Positions 33,340 to 43,110 of a stretch of DNA of 64,000 bases are shown here, piece after piece; position 1 is the stretch's first letter, and the number at the start of each line of letters is the position of its first letter. The notes beneath the pieces were generated by a model, which saw only the letters and a program-made list of their open reading frames with translations, was not told where the DNA came from and searched no databases. This DNA comes from Eutreptiella sp. 'Long Island Sound 2002' (lineage: Eukaryota; Euglenozoa; Euglenophyceae; Eutreptiales; Eutreptiaceae), in NCBI GenBank assembly GCA_964036045.1, contig OZ038379.1, forward strand, positions 75,225,992-75,289,991, given 5' to 3'. A program made the position numbers and the translations under genes.

Positions 33340-34288
33340 CATGCTACCTTTCTACCCCAGTCAGTACCAGCTGCCCCACACCCACCTCACCGAGTGCGAC
33401 CCCGTGTCGTGCTGCGACGTCATGAAGGACCAGAATGCGGCGGTGATTTTTCAAGTGAAGCAGCAAACATGTATGTGCGCAATGTTCGAGTTGCTCGAGT
33501 TTCACGTGTTGCCTCTTCGTGTGCCGCTGGTGATTTCACCCCTTCTTTGCAGCCGGGTACCATGCCGGGTGGGTCTCCGGCATGGAGGAAGTGTATGATA
33601 AAAGGACGAAGAGCAATCATTGGGTTCTGACATCGATGTAGTCCTGCACGTACATGGTCCGTACAACAAAGGAGAAGGGCCGCAAGATCGAGGGCAGCAG
33701 AGCACAGGTAGCCAGGAGGGCGACATGGCACGGGCAATTGTGGCCGACAGGAACTATGAACTTGCCGTGTACAAGAACCCGAAGGTGGGGCACAAACCCC
33801 CAGGCTTGGTCCCCTTCCTTACCAATTGTTGGTATGGGGAGGAGGTGCCCAAAGACCGGAGAGGGAACCCTCTCCCTCCGGTCGTAGCGTGCTACCGGGA
33901 GTTCTCCCGTGCCGTAGATGGGGCCAACCAAATGGCGCTGCAAATGTGCCAACTGGGGAGGCAAATGACCTGGAGCCACGCTGTGCGTGCGTTCATGGTG
34001 CGGTACGCGGCGGGCAATGCCTTTGCCACCGCCAAGGGAATGGGATTGGTGAACGACAAGACCACCATGTGGGAATTCCAACGGGACATCCTCAAGCAGC
34101 GGTACTTTAGGGGCGCGGAGTTCAACAACACAACGCCAACTGCTGCGGTCCCTACGGTGCATGCACCGAAGCGCTTTGCGAGCCGCCTCTTGTGCACGCA
34201 TTGCCGCAACGGGAGTACGCGTTGGGCGTGTGGAGCGTGCGGGAAGCACATGCACATCAAGTGCTTCGGGGATGCCCACGACGTGTAG
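33340..34288 (+). pseudogene. Internally deleted piggyBac-like gene (P5)
   Basis: Exon 1 (33,340-33,470) encodes LPFYPSQYQLPH ... VIFQVKQQT. The intron is 33,471-33,552 with donor GTATGT and acceptor TTGCAG. Exon 2 has GWVSGMEEVYDKRTK and reaches a TAG at 33,639-33,641. After a junction, a frame from about 33,720 carries ELAVYKNPKVGHKPPGLV, SRAVDGANQMALQM (third catalytic Asp retained), the conserved QMTWSHAVRAF helix and the Cys-rich domain (CTHCRNG...CGACGKHMHIKCF), ending HDV-TAG at 34,286-34,288. The first two catalytic Asp residues are missing, so it cannot encode a full transposase. No acidic tail is present, unlike P4 and P1. Confidence 0.8.
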
Positions 34289-34289
34289 T

Positions 34290-34410
34290 CTGTCATGGGC
34301 GTGCTGGGGCGGAACGAGACGGTCATGGAGGCGGAGCCTCTGCCATCCCTACCCATGGGACCAGTGCGAACCCTGGTGGAACAACCGCGTAGGCTCGATA
34401 CCCAACTATA
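34290..34410 (+). other. Conserved block downstream of piggyBac-like transposase (P5)
   Basis: Starts right after the TAG and stays in frame for about 35 codons (RNETVMEAEPLPSLPMG...). It aligns with the P4 block at 31,470-31,340. One extra base near 34,380 relative to P4 shifts the frame of the last third. Confidence 0.65.
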
Positions 34411-34652
34411 AGGACGCGGCCCACCCCCCCCCCCCAACAGCGGTACTTTGTTCCACAACACGTCGTGCGCGTCGTACGCGTTGCGCGCGTATTCCAGGCG
34501 TGGCTCTCCATGTGTCCCCGGAGCCACACCGATTCGTTCTGCGCGTTCCGGATTCGTGCGCGTCGTAGAACCTTTTTTTAAATTCGTCCAGAACGCCTAG
34601 AACATTTCATGTGTCTCTCGTCACAAATGATGTCTCCGTAGACAAAGAAATA

Positions 34653-37600
34653 TGGGGATTGTATAATAGGCCCTTGCGGTCCCAAACCCCGTCCACCTGC
34701 ATGGGTCGCACCATCCCCAATAGAATTAGAAATGCATTGTACCTAGGTACTAGAGGTAGCAGGTCTGGCCTTCCGTGGTCCCGTAGGGCTTGGCATTGTA
34801 GATTCTCTATGGGGGCCATGATATGGTCCCACACCTCGTCCTCAGTATAGCCGATGAGCCAGGACTCCCCGGGCCGGATACCGTACTGGATATCGGCCGC
34901 ACAGTCCTCCCGTGGGAGCCTATGGTTGTACAGCGGTGGCTGAAATTTTGGGGGCATCACAAAAACCGATTGTTGAGAAATGAGACTCTGTAGAACACGC
35001 AACACATCAGTGGCAGTTCCAGAGGCAATAGCAGAGGCAGCACGGGCGGAACGCGCAGAACGCGCAGCACACGCAGAACGCGTAACACGACCTCCAGAGG
35101 CAGAAGCAGAAGTGGACACGTAGAGCGCGTATCACATGAAACACACACAGGGCACGTTGCGGGGACATGGGCTGGGCAAAGGGCCATGGGGTCAATGGGG
35201 GCAGCAGCACGAACAATTCGATTCTTGCTTTCTTGAAACGGTGTCCGTGCACCCTGCATGGTCCACGCAAAGCAGCGGTCGCAGCCGCCACCATTCATTC
35301 GAACGTCGAAAAAGCATTCACAACGCAATAAATAACGGCGTCGGTGCCCCAATGGAAGTGCCGCCTACCGATGCGACCACTGTGGGGTCGGCTGTGAGTG
35401 TGCTTGCTGGGCCAACGGCAATGGCCTTGAAAAGAAGAGGGGTCGTGAGGTTTGTCTGCAGCCGAGTTCGTCGGGGTCGGGCCACTCATCCCCATCCGAA
35501 AACTGTGTGTTTGAAAATATGCTGCCTGGGCTGCTCCAGCTTAGGTCGGACCGATATACTAAATCTGCACTATCTCCTCTTTCTCCATCTCCTCTCCCGC
35601 CGCTGCGGCTTCCTCCGGGGGCGGCTCTCCCATCTCCGCATCGCTCTTCGCCGCCCAAGCGCTCTCTTTCTCGGCTGCCTCCGGCTCCTGCGGTGTATCC
35701 ACTGGCGGGGTTGACTCCTCCTCCGGCTCCGTTTTGATTGGGGGCTGCAGAACACCAAAAACGCGTGACACATGCAACCCACCTCCAGAGGCAAGCCGAG
35801 AGGCACCAAAACGAACACGTGTGGAACGCGCAGAACGCGGAGAACACGTGGCCCACACCCAGAGGCACACCCGGAGGCTTCGTGCAAATCCCCCGGAACG
35901 CATAGTACTAATGTGCAACGCGCACCTGTGCACCTTCCGTGTGTGGGGGTCCCGTCTCCGGCCCCACCTCCGGCCTGCCTTGCTGCTCGGCTGAGGTCCC
36001 CGCGGTAGTGGCGGTGGTGGGAGTAGTGGCGCTGGTGGGATCCCCGGCGGTGGCGCTGGCGGCAGCATTGCTTGCGGTGGAGGATACGTGGGTGGCGGCA
36101 GATACGCGGGGGGCTGGTACCTGTACGGGTCGGACCCATACGGGAGGCTCCCGGAGCTCGAAGGCATTTCCGGATCCGTCTTCATCGGCTGGTACTCGCA
36201 CCACGGCTCATACTCGTATCGCGGCTCATACGGATACCCATGCTGCTGCGGCCACTCCTCCCAGCTTGTCTGCAGAACATGTAGAGCGCGCAAAATGGCT
36301 AAAACATGGGAAGGCAAATCCAGAGACTCACAGAATCCAACGTGCAGACCGCGTAGAATGCCGGAGGCAGGTGAGAAGACCCGTGCCACGACGCGCAGCA
36401 CAGGAATGCACACCCGGTGCCTCTTTGCATCCTTTGTCCTCACGAGTGTCCATGCCCCTGTGTCCGGCAGGTCGACACCTCTGTCCTCCGTTAGAGTGTA
36501 GGCCATGAGGCCAGCCATGCGGACCGTGCGCGACAGTTTCTCCTGTACAGACCACGCAAAGCGCGTGCAACACAGGAAGGCACCCCCAGATCAACAAAGA
36601 GGCGCAACGTGGGGAACACGTAGCACGCGCAGAACGCGGAAAATGCGCTACACGCTGGACCGGAGGCGTTAGAGAGGGAACACGCAACACATGCAGTACA
36701 CCTGCAAAGCGTCAATGGGCATGTCGACAATGTCCTCCGCACCAAACGCACTCAGTTGGTCCGTGCTGCGCCGTGGTCGGTATCCTGACGAAAGGGGCTC
36801 CCCCTTCAACTCCGCCAACGGCAGGCCTATAGCTGCGGGGTCACCAAAGTCCGTAGGCCAGTCCGGGGCCCCGACACAGTTTGTGCACACCGACAACCCC
36901 TTGATCAACCCGATTGCGACTTGGCGGGGTCAGCTGCTGCGGTATCGCTCCTCAAACAGTTCTCCGGCAGCGGCCGTGCTTTGTGCATTCTTCGTGCCAC
37001 AGCGGAGGACCATCTGCACACTATACGCCCGCACGTCCGTCACCAGGAGCAGCGCCACGCCCAATTCGCGACGCACTTGTGTTTCCTCGGCCAAACACAC
37101 TTTGTAGTGTTGGCATACTCGTCCGAGTGACACTTCGTAGTCCGACTCCAGGGTGCGCTGCATGGCCTGCACATCGTTGTCGTAAGCGGCCCCGGCTTGG
37201 TACTTCTCCCCTCGGGTTGCACCTGTGGGCATCGTCCTGTGCGGTTCGCCTTCCGCTGCGTAACGCACATGCTTGGGCTTCTCCTCCACTTTCTGCTTGC
37301 CCTTGCTCTTCTTCTTGGGTGGACTCTTCGTCTTTTCCTTCTTCTTCTTGGACAGCTCCTCCGGCTCTGGCTTTGCCTGTGGCTTCGCCTTGACAGGGGT
37401 CCCCTTTGGTTGTGCGGCCATGCGGGCAACCTCCAGGTGGGTGCTGCGGGGGGCGCGTTGGGCGAGGGAGGGCTCGTCCTCGTCCTTCACACTGGCAGCA
37501 GCACTGCCCTCCTCCTCCTCCTCGTGCTCCTCCTGTGCCTCCTCTGCCTCCTCTTCCGACTCCTCTTCCGACTCCTCCTCATCCGAACTCTCCGTGGTTG

Positions 37601-38292
37601 CGTCATCTTGGATCCACGTCCACAGCCGGTCGCGCGGAATCTGTAGAACATGCAGAACATGCAAAACACATGGAGGCAACGCCAGAGGCAACACCGGAGG
37701 CAACTGTACGAAACGCGCAAAACGTGGAGAACGCGCAAAACTCATAGCACACAACCAGAGGCAGCTCCAGAGGCAACAAAGAAGGGGACGGATAAAACGC
37801 GCAGAACTCACAGAACATCTTTTTGGATTTCAAGAAGCCATCCTTCTTGTTGCGGACGTCTTGCACCACATGTAGCGCATGTGGCTTGCCCCTCGGGGCC
37901 TTCACCTGTAAAAGGGTGCAAGGGGCGGTAGGGGACAAAAGGCAGCGCGAAATAGTGCTCACATGAACCGCAAACCCGTGAACTTGGTACAACTGATACG
38001 TTGTGAGGTTCGTCAACCAAAATTCTTTGTCTTGCCGGTCCTTGGCTCCTTTCTTCTTCCGATTGACCCATCCGGCATGCCACCCCGCTGCGACACAAGG
38101 GGGTGAGGAGGACAACGGTGCAAGGCGAGAAGCGAGACGAAAACGGAGACACACACACATACTCGTGGCTTGTTTAATTTGAAAGACAACGAAGGTGTCG
38201 TGCTTCAGTTTCTCCGGATGCTTCCACTCTCCCAGCTTCCCACCCTTCTGCAACCATGGAGAATGTGTGGCGGGGTATAGGGGTGCAGGCAT
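34653..38292 (-). CDS. piggyBac-like transposase gene, N-terminal exons (P3)
   Basis: A split gene reading leftward. Exon 1, 38,292-38,163 (PAPLYPATHSPWLQ ... FVVFQIKQAT); intron 38,162-38,088 (GTATGT...GCAG). Exon 2 from 38,087 (GWHAGWVNRKKKG ... LTNLTTYQLYQV), then exon 3 (KAPRGKPHALHVVQDV) to about 37,815. Exon 4, about 37,634-36,702: acidic, then Lys-rich nuclear-signal-like, then AMQRTLESDYEVSLGRV, with an in-frame TGA at 36,932-36,930. Intron 36,701-36,543; exon 5 from 36,542. Next are Pro/Tyr-rich exons (about 36,275-35,560) and a last exon from about 34,960 (GYTEDEVWDHIMAPI, VPRYNAFLILLGMV, GLLYNP). That exon is cut by P5 and resumed at 32,735. Most introns carry GCGTTCTGCGCG-type repeats. 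The N-terminal domain is of unknown function and recurs in P5 and P6. Confidence 0.7.
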
Positions 38293-38883
38293 GGCTCCTG
38301 CACCATAAAAGCACAGCGGCCTAGGAATGTTGAGGCAAAAACATGCTACAGAGCACGTAGCACGCGTACAACGGCTCGAGAGGCAACATCAGCAGCGAAA
38401 AAAGACAACACGCAAAACACCCAACACACGTGGGCCATGTGGCACCAAGGCAAAGGCATAGGCAGGAGGCAATTGTCGGTCGAATACGCACGTTTGAGTT
38501 CCATTGGGAACCTCTGCAGGTGTGTGGCAAAGTACACGGGTGCAAGCATGGCAAAAAAAAACGGGTATGGTATGATAGGTGTGAAGCAATTAGCCCCTGC
38601 AGAACGCGTAGAACGCCTAGGAAGACTTCCAGAGGCAGACTCAGAGGCACCGAACCGAAACGCGGAGGACGCGCAACACACGCAGCATGTGTAGCACCAA
38701 GACAGAGGCATGGGCAGGAGGCAATTGTGCTTCTCTCCTCAAAAAAGGTTGAGTTGAGCTAAAAGGATAGTTCCATTGCGTCCCGCACCCTCGACAACCC
38801 CTCGGAAGCACAAAACAATGATAAAAGCAAAAAAGCGAGAAAATTTCGTGCTATGCGTTCTACGCGTGGTAACCAAAGGAATA

Positions 38884-39086
38884 TGACAGTCTGTGCTCCA
38901 AGGGATGCAGGCACGGGCACAGTGATGCGACGCCATGCGGATTCGGCAGTGGCTTTGTTCAATTCAGTGTTCCGTATGCAACTGCAATTGGAGCAGTGGG
39001 GGGCTCAAATCGATTTCTTGGGCGCCAGATTGGGCGACATCGCTTCCCAAGACGCAAAATATAAGGGGTTCCGCACAACGCCCTAG
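38884..39086 (+). pseudogene. Reverse transcriptase, 3' part (after the inserted element)
   Basis: Continues the RT frame from 31,098 once the 7.8-kb insert is removed (H|M TVCAPRDAG...). It contains ALFNSVFRMQLQLEQWGAQ and FLGARLGD, fitting the post-catalytic segment of this RT group, where an LE..G...LG pattern follows motif C. It ends at a stop at 39,084-39,086. Whether the RT originally continued further is unclear. Confidence 0.6.
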
Positions 39087-39232
39087 AACGCTGCATCCCA
39101 AACACCACATCACTACGAACCTCCCCAAACGCCGGAAGCACTGCCAAGGACACCCAGCTCAGGGAAGCCCCCCCCCCCCCCCCACAGCAACCTGCAACCC
39201 CACCGTCTGACGACACCACCTCTATGGTATGC

Positions 39233-39400
39233 ATGTGTATGCCCCCAGCGATGACACGGCACCTTGAACAAATGAAGTCGAACACATCACGCCATGTAGC
39301 GCAAATACCAGCGCATTTCCGGCCCGAGATACTGCAATTTCTGGTCGAGGAAGAAATGTGCCAAGCACCAATGGATCCACTTGGTGGGGGACCAACGTGA
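39233..39400 (+). CDS. Small unrecognised ORF
   Basis: 55 codons with protein-like content (MTRHLEQMKSNTSRHV, then HFRPEILQFLVEEEMC). It could be a further exon of the RT region or chance. The opposite strand reads a plausible continuation of the 39.4-40.0 kb remnant (TKWIHWCLAHFFL), so only one of the two can be real. Confidence 0.2.
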   Translation: MCMPPAMTRHLEQMKSNTSRHVAQIPAHFRPEILQFLVEEEMCQAPMDPLGGGPT

Positions 39401-39406
39401 GTCTCC

Positions 39407-40008
39407 CTAAGCTTTTGAAAATTTTGTGGTCAACGCACGGTGGCTTTCCACTTGGGTTAGAGTGTACATCACCCTCACCCTCCAAAAGTCATACAAACCC
39501 TCAGTGCATTTTACCATGACGTGCACAACAACCCATAACGAAGGTCCACCAGGGGTCCTCACTATGGGGACATGCTTTTTGAGGCAATCCACAAATTGCC
39601 TTTGGAAAGGGGGGGGGGTTAGGAAAAATTTGGTGCTTGTAAGATCGAAATCTTTTTCTGTGGCCCTTGGGGCCGCGGTGAGACGGTCCCTCAGGGGAAT
39701 GCCTGGGGTCTCATCCTTCAGGGCTTGTTTGAAGTCCTGCAAAGCTGCAAGAGCTTGGGCCTTACCTGGAGGGTGGTCCCGGTGCGCGTTGCAATGCCAT
39801 TTAGAATGCGGCATGCTGCATGTTGGCAGTCCCCCGGCTGCCTATCAGGGGTCAGACTTCTCAAAAATGCCCCCCATCTTGAGGTGGACTCCATCCCCAT
39901 TTGCTCAACAATACCATTGGGGTCCTTGCACAACCAACACTTAGATCCAGCCCGCCCCATTGCTTGCATCCCTTTCCCATCCCCAGTCAAAATGAGAATG
40001 CAAGTCAA
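39407..40008 (-). pseudogene. Transposase-like remnant related to the 19-20.7 kb pseudogene
   Basis: The first frame (40,008-39,810) has GDGKGMQAMGRAGSKCWLCKD, a DGK plus CWxC arrangement like CADGK...CWVC at 20.1 kb, then CQHAACRILNG. The second frame (39,814-39,407) continues with FKQALKDETPGIPLRDRLT and VHVMVKCTEGLYDFWRVRV. One frameshift near 39,800 joins them, and the product stops at 39,407. The similarity to the other pseudogene is at the motif level only; the family is not named. Confidence 0.35.
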
Positions 40009-40119
40009 AAATTGGTTTTGAAAGAGGACAACGTCCTCCAGCTATGGGTATAAAGTCTGAAGTCTGAAGACTGACTTGGCATGTCGTGTTGCGGACCCAC
40101 CATTAGAGCACATCCAAGT

Positions 40120-40590
40120 AAAAGTGTGATACAAGTGCCCCCCCCCACACACACACACAGCACACACAGGAACTTGAGTTCAAGAAAATGGTTACAGCAG
40201 TGCACACCCCCCCCCCAAGACACATAGCAACTTTAAAGGAAAATGGGGATAAAAGTGCAATACCCCACCCCCCACAGACACACAGGCACTTCACCTCGGT
40301 AAAATGGTGCGTTAGGGAAAATAGGTTGGAATGGAAAATGTGGACAAGGGAAAACTGGAAAAAGTCTCATACAAGCCCCCCCCCCCAAAAAAAAACACAC
40401 AACCACACAGTTCAAGAAAATGATGGGTTGGGTTGGGGAAAAAAGGGGGTTTGAAATCCGGAAAAGGCAATTCTGGGAACAATGTGGCACAAGTACCCAC
40501 CCCCCACCCTCCCTACCCCAAAAAAAAAAACACATACCTCTTGAAAAATGGGGCGTTGGGGAAAATGTGGAAACAGGGAAAACCAAGGGA
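40120..40590. repeat. Degenerate tandem repeat of C-run / ACACAC / GGGAAAA units
   Basis: Five or so units, each with a C-tract, CACACA, then TTCAAGAAAATG-like and GGGGAAAA segments, spaced 60-120 bp. The minus strand gives spurious hydrophobic Cys/Phe frames. It lies just beyond the 3' end of the hAT-like gene. Confidence 0.6.
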
Positions 40591-40706
40591 AATGGGAAAA
40601 CCGTACTGATGCTTGCTAATGCATGAATGGACCTGCAGAGAAGGAGAACATGGGGATTGGCACAGCAGGCATGCAAAAGCACAATACCACTGCAACCCCA
40701 ACACTG

Positions 40707-43110
40707 TCATTCATCAATGAGTCCGTCCATGTCATCCACCGGCACTTGGGAACATGGTTGTGAGCTGCTGGGAGGTGCAGCAGAACGGGTAACACGATCC
40801 GTTGGGGGGACCCAGTCACAGTCCATCTGGGCTAGCAAGAGCAACACCTCTTGCATAGCAAGTTCTCGGGCTTCTCCCCGGGTCTTGCTATTTGGCACCT
40901 TCACACCCATGCTTGCCAAGCAATCACAAATGCGAGCGCGTGTCCAGTCACGCAATGTGCCTGATTTTGCAGCACATACCAACTTGGCCTGTGCACTGGC
41001 CAAGGCACGCTTTGGGTCGGACTTCCGTGGTGCCACTGCCTCCTCTTCACTATTATTTTCAGCAGCCTCAGCTGCATCATCCACAACCTGCACCACTGCC
41101 TCACCACACGGTCTTGGATCCTTGACGAAGCATGTATGGCAAACCAGACATGTGTTGCACCAGATGCGCACAGATTGCCTGCACATTGCAGAGTCCATGC
41201 CCTTTCGGAAAGTGAAGAAGTCATGGTTGCCACCATGCTGAGCATGACTACCATCTGGTTCGACCAAAGTGCCCTCAGTGTGCTCAAACGGGGTTGTCGG
41301 TCAGCGCGTCTGCGTGTTGCGCCTTGACAAGCCAGTGGCACTTCCGACCCCCCAAAAGATGGCAAAATGTCACCATCGTCTGCCACTGCAGCCTCCCCTT
41401 CCAGGCACTGCAACATGGCTGCTTCCACTGATGTATGTGGATCAATGCGATGCGAAACCCTATGCCGGGGACGCACATCGAAGCGTGCATTGGCTTCCAG
41501 CTTGCTGGCTACCTCAACACCCTGCCCCTTCGCCCACTGCCGCAAAGGTGGCAGATTACAATGCAAAGCCATGCACATGCTAAGGACATGTGTGTCCTCC
41601 ATATCATGCATACTGTTGGTGAACCTCCCACTCAACGAAATGGCACGCTCAACAGCAGCCTCAGCAGGGCAATATGTGCGCAGCAATGCCAAAACACGCC
41701 AAACATTCACCCATTGGACATGCTCCCGCTCCGGCGTCAAGGCCTCCCACATCCGGGACATGGGGGTCTTGGCGAAGGTCCGAACGACATGCTCCTTGAA
41801 GGATTCCCACTCTTCCAATGCACGAGCAGCATTAACATGCGCAGCTGCCAGCTCAGCATGGTGTGTGCCCATGAACTGCTTCAGCAGTTCCACTCCAAAT
41901 GTGGCTTGATCAGCCGCTGGTAGAGCGAGCCAACGGCCGTCGTCAAGCAACACAGCACACTCAAGAACACCCCGCGGGTCAATGGTACCCTGTCCCTCCC
42001 TGATGCCAGCAAGCAGTGTGTCTGTGACTGCCCGTGCCTCTGTGGATGGAAAAGGGGGGCTGGTTGTGCACCTCTGGCCATCGGCATCCAACCGGACCAA
42101 TTCAACGCCATGCCATGCACGTGTCACAGTTTGCTCTTTGAATTGAGTCCACGCTGGCCCCTCCTCCCTCGCCACCTTTTCCACCCGTGCCTGTAACATT
42201 TCGGTTGCCTTGGTCAAGTGGGCACCTGTTGGTGCATGCAGCTGTGCAAAGTTGTTGAAGCTGCGCGTACCATGTAGTATGTCCCCATATACCACTGCCC
42301 ATGACAGCAAACCTGCATCATGGCAATCCTCCCACACATCCTCCTCCTTGGTGGTGAGGTGCGTTTTGGAATCCAAATGCCTCGCCACCCATGGCACATT
42401 GGCCAAGAACACCTTGTTGCGACGGGCATTTGCCTCGGACCACCGGATACGGTGACTAGCAGGGATCAAACGCAACCCGCTGCGTGTATCTGGTCTGGTG
42501 TTCTCTTGGACACACCTCTGGAGGTCCTTCCACTGGCGCGCACCGTTGTACAATGCACGTTGGCGACCCACAGCTGCCAGGTAGTCAGCATGCACTTGGC
42601 CGGCAGCCTCCAAGGCAAGGCCTAGTTTGCGCTGGACCACATGGCATGGCTCACCCAAAGGGGTTAGCAAGGACAGCCACTTCACAAGCATGGCAAACAC
42701 ATTGTGCTCCATTGCCGACACATCAACAGCTTGCCTTGCAGTGGCACCACGCACACCAAGGTTAGAGGCACCATCCACCGCAAAAGCCACAACCTTCTGA
42801 GCCCACCAGGCACGATCAGGCATCCACGACAGCAGCACTGCCTCCACCTGTGCCGTCACCTCTTGTGCCTCCCCTGAAGCCACATCCACCACACCAAGGA
42901 ACACCTCACACATTCCCCCCGGCCCAGTGCCTGGAAAGAGGAGCACGATGGCATACTCATTGATGCAATGCCGTTGCCGGTGGGATCCATCCAACAACAA
43001 GGCAATGAACAATGCCCTTTGCAAGGTCTCTGACACACCATCTTGCATGGCGCCATGCATTGCGACCATGGCCCTCTCAACTATCCATCGCCGAGAGGCA
43101 TGATGGCCCG
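40707..43110 (-). CDS. hAT-type transposase domain (3' part of the OTU/USP/hAT gene)
   Basis: From the frame at 43,069 it carries hAT hallmarks: a first Asp in ALLLDGSHRQRH (D27 of this frame); a second in AVDGASNLGVRG (D99, codon 42,775-42,773); the CHVVQRKLGLAL Cys/His helix shortly after; and the C-terminal AAVERAIS with Glu (E474, codon 41,650-41,648), corresponding to the SERxFS dimerisation motif. A one-base shift near 43,090 separates it from the USP frame upstream. Frame shifts near a G6 run (about 41,352) and a C4 run (about 41,293) lead to the true C-terminus in another frame (41,267-40,707). That end has a Cys-rich segment (CNTCLVCHTCF) and an acidic region. All three catalytic residues are intact; the frame breaks may be mutations, introns or sequence errors. 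Confidence 0.75.

Larger units (their letters stand above)
32738..34650 (+). mobile_element. 1.9-kb deletion derivative (P5) nested in the P3/P4 transposase gene
   Basis: The left end TTCCTTTGTCTATGG (32,738) and inverted right end (reverse complement TTTCTTTGTCTACGG, to 34,650) are flanked by TA (32,736-32,737 and 34,651-34,652). Excision with one TA rejoins the host transposase in frame (LLYNPH|MADML), aligning with LLYNPFMAQLL of copy P2. The insert is of the same family as its host but in opposite orientation. It retains the N-terminal exons and the C-terminal transposase part and lacks most of the middle. Confidence 0.85.
31101..38881 (-). mobile_element. 7.8-kb piggyBac-like transposon (P3/P4) inside the RT gene
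   Basis: The left end TTCCTTTGTCTACCA (31,101) and the inverted right end (reverse complement TTCCTTTGGTTACCA, to 38,881) match at 13 of 15 bases. TA dinucleotides flank it (31,099-31,100 and 38,882-38,883). Removing the element and one TA restores an in-frame RT junction (IH|M). The interior carries one split transposase gene on the minus strand, itself interrupted by the 32,738-34,650 element. Canonical piggyBac elements duplicate TTAA. Here the site is CATATG with a TA (or ATAT, depending on where the terminus is placed) duplication, which is unusual. Confidence 0.85.

Noticed and set aside
41135-42765. Plus-strand ORFs over 41.1-42.8 kb
   Set aside because: They lie antisense to the hAT catalytic core, whose D, D and E motifs are on the minus strand.
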